Shown piece after piece: positions 5,804 to 6,954 of a DNA stretch of 6,954 bases. Under the pieces are notes generated by a model, which was not told the DNA's origin, did not search any database, and saw only the letters and a program-made list of their open reading frames with translations. The position numbers were made by a program, and so were the translations under genes. Numbering within the stretch: position 1 is the stretch's first letter; each line of letters begins with the position of its first letter. The stretch lies in contig JANMRU010000275.1 in NCBI GenBank assembly GCA_031388585.1, forward strand, positions 1 to 6,954, given 5' to 3'. This DNA comes from PCC-6802 sp031388585 (lineage in GTDB: Bacteria > Cyanobacteriota > Cyanobacteriia > Pseudanabaenales > Pseudanabaenaceae).

Positions 5804-5914
5804 TAGCTAAGCAGTCGAAGGTTAGGCAAGCATAGAGAATCTCTTTTCTGCCCAGGTTCCGACAGTGGAAGGGCGATCGTAAAGACAAATAATTGTGAAG
5901 AGATCGATATAATT

Positions 5915-6954
5915 CGCCAATTCAAATCTGAAGTGCAACATCTAGGAGTGTTGCTATAAGGGACTCATAAGGATACTCTGATATTTACTACAACTATTAG
6001 GATACCCCTATGAGCTATACCCATCTTACTATTTCAGAGAGAACAGAGCTAGACAAATTACGCATAACAGAAAAATTATCAATAGCAGCAATTGCCCAAA
6101 AGCTGAAGCGCTCGAAGAGCAGTATATCAAGAGAGCTAAGGCGCAATACAGATGCGAGGTACAAGATCTATTTACCAGATACAGCGCAGTGGAAGATGCA
6201 AACTCGCAGACAAGAAGCCAAGATAAGATACAAGAGTGTCAGCACAGACACTAGACACTATAGAGGAGAGGAAATCAAACAACGCCTAGAAAAGTACCAC
6301 AGTCCAGAACAACTGGCAGGGCGGATGAAACAAGAAGGAGTAGCGCATGTCAGTTATGAAACCATTTACCAAATGATATATGCCGACTATGAGGGTCTGG
6401 GGATATATAAACAGTATCTAAGGCAGAAGCAGAAGCAGAGACGGCGCAAAGGAGTGAAACAGAATCGGGGTAGAATTCCTGGTCGTGTGGGGATTGAGCA
6501 TCGTCCTGCGATCGCAGACTTGAAGACGGAGATAGGGCATTGGGAGAGCGATACAGTGATTGGGAGTAACCACGCTGGAGTAGTAGTCACGCATGTAGAC
6601 AAAGCCTCAAAATACCTATTGGCGGGATTAGCGAAGAACAAGACCGTCGAGCAAGTTAATCAGGTGACAATTGAGCTATTTAAGGATATTAAATCAGAAT
6701 TCTGCACAACAATGACCTTTGATAATGGCAGGGAGTTCTGTGGTCACCAGGAACTAAGGAGAGTGCTGGGTTTAGATTGTTTCTTTGCAAATCCATATCA
6801 TTCATGGGAGAGAGGGTTAAATGAGCATACAAATGGACTAATCAGACAATTCTTTCCTAAAAGCACAAACTTCAAAATCGTGAAGAAAGTGGATTTCCAA
6901 AAAGCAGTTAACTTGATTAATCATAGACCAAGAAAATCTCTTGACTATCGCACT
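5915..6954 (+). mobile_element. IS30-family insertion sequence, left part, runs off the window
   Basis: The left terminal region contains ATTCAA (5920-5925), nine bases, then GCAACA (5935-5940). From memory, the left end of E. coli IS30 has the same two words with the same nine-base gap, starting about five bases before ATTCAA, which puts this end near 5915. GCAACA (5935-5940) also pairs with TGTTGC (5949-5954) as a subterminal hairpin. The transposase gene starts 95 nt inside. The right inverted repeat and the target duplication lie beyond 6954, so the exact boundary cannot be fixed here. Confidence 0.65.
6010..6954 (+). CDS. IS30-family DDE transposase, 3' end outside window
   Basis: Catalyses cut-and-paste or circle-mediated transposition of its own element. 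The frame is open for 315 codons to the window end. Residues 1-50 (YTHLTISERTELDKL, then IAAIAQKLKRSKSSISREL) are the N-terminal helix-turn-helix of IS30 transposases. YHSPEQLAGRMKQEG and VSYETIYQMIYADY (96-127) are the family's second conserved block. The catalytic triad is visible: D181 in GHWESDTVIG, D238 in TFDNGREF, and E272 in RGLNEHTNGLIRQFFPK. The visible end, INHRPRKSLDYRT, matches the family's last motif, so probably only some 5 to 25 residues are missing. No frameshift or stop interrupts the visible part, so it may be active. The ATG at 6010 has TAGGA at 5998-6002 as ribosome site. Unlike most genes here it lies on the plus strand. Confidence 0.95.
   Translation, partial: MSYTHLTISERTELDKLRITEKLSIAAIAQKLKRSKSSISRELRRNTDARYKIYLPDTAQWKMQTRRQEAKIRYKSVSTDTRHYRGEEIKQRLEKYHSPEQLAGRMKQEGVAHVSYETIYQMIYADYEGLGIYKQYLRQKQKQRRRKGVKQNRGRIPGRVGIEHRPAIADLKTEIGHWESDTVIGSNHAGVVVTHVDKASKYLLAGLAKNKTVEQVNQVTIELFKDIKSEFCTTMTFDNGREFCGHQELRRVLGLDCFFANPYHSWERGLNEHTNGLIRQFFPKSTNFKIVKKVDFQKAVNLINHRPRKSLDYRT

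Larger units (their letters stand above)
5602..5914. other. Gene-free stretch upstream of the transpeptidase
   Basis: This roughly 310-nt stretch separates the transpeptidase start from the IS30-type element. It holds two identical 30-bp repeats, listed separately. It also has an imperfect palindrome GTTATGCGTAAC (5644-5655) about 43 nt before the transpeptidase ATG, and on the minus strand an AT-rich patch GGTATACATAATG that could serve as a -10 region but has no convincing -35. A 100-codon minus-strand open frame runs through it (5623-5925), but it reads the repeats as protein in two different frames and has no recognisable motif, so I treat the stretch as non-coding. Confidence 0.6.

Noticed and set aside
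5623..5925. Minus-strand 100-codon open frame in front of the transpeptidase gene.
   Set aside because: It translates the two 30-bp repeats in two different frames, overlaps the IS left end, and shows no domain or ribosome site.
5968..6009. AGGATAC repeated at 5970-5976 and 5999-6005 before the transposase start.
   Set aside because: Only seven bases; the second copy supplies the ribosome site and no regulatory meaning can be supported.
5645..6068. TTACGCATAAC in the transposase gene (6058-6068) and its inverse at 5645-5655.
   Set aside because: An 11-bp match with one copy inside conserved coding sequence; no supporting flank similarity, so probably chance.

Overview
The window reads as cyanobacterial chromosome, with a short piece of unrelated DNA at its left edge. 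The highly iterated palindrome GCGATCGC (HIP1) occurs ten times (starts at 449, 2027, 2056, 3043, 3941, 4709, 4969, 5093, 5186, 6508). The gene content (a peptidoglycan-modifying enzyme with SLH domains, a PIN-type toxin-antitoxin pair, an IS30-type transposase and short dispersed repeats) fits a freshwater or filamentous cyanobacterium, perhaps Pseudanabaena-like. That genus guess is an impression, not a measurement.

Layout. Bases 1 to about 208 are GC-rich (131 of 208, about 63%). They encode part of a proteobacterial-looking BTAD-domain regulator/cyclase-like protein, broken off in mid-gene. At about 209 the sequence switches to cyanobacterial DNA, also in mid-gene: the minus-strand reading frame of a one-pass membrane protein is cut at its 3' end. 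This looks like an assembly chimera rather than biology. From 630 to 3110, on the minus strand, lies a two-gene unit: a CtpE-like P-type ATPase (823 aa) followed 8 nt later by the membrane protein. A 226-nt divergent intergenic region holds a plausible ATPase promoter and a G/C-rich double hairpin. It leads to a small plus-strand HepT-like (DUF86) protein whose catalytic motif has been lost.

This gene runs tail to tail, with 4 nt between stops, into a minus-strand FitAB/VapBC-type pair (RHH antitoxin 4104-4337, PIN toxin to 3695). In front of the antitoxin is an AT-rich stretch with repeated TATCAT/ATGATA half-sites, a likely autoregulatory operator, which overlaps the stop codon of the next gene. 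That gene is a secreted L,D-transpeptidase with three SLH domains (4402-5601, minus strand). Upstream of it is a gene-free stretch with two identical 30-bp repeats. The right end is an IS30-family element with a recognisable left terminal region (about 5915) and a transposase gene that runs off the window.

How they work together. The ATPase and the small membrane protein are probably co-expressed, and the antitoxin and toxin certainly form one module. The HepT-like gene, the transpeptidase and the IS are neighbours without an obvious shared pathway. I see no CRISPR array, rRNA or tRNA. I found no convincing new multi-gene system. The most informative oddities are the chimeric junction, the motif-dead HepT homologue, the ATPase lacking the usual calcium ligands, and the ambiguous toxin start.
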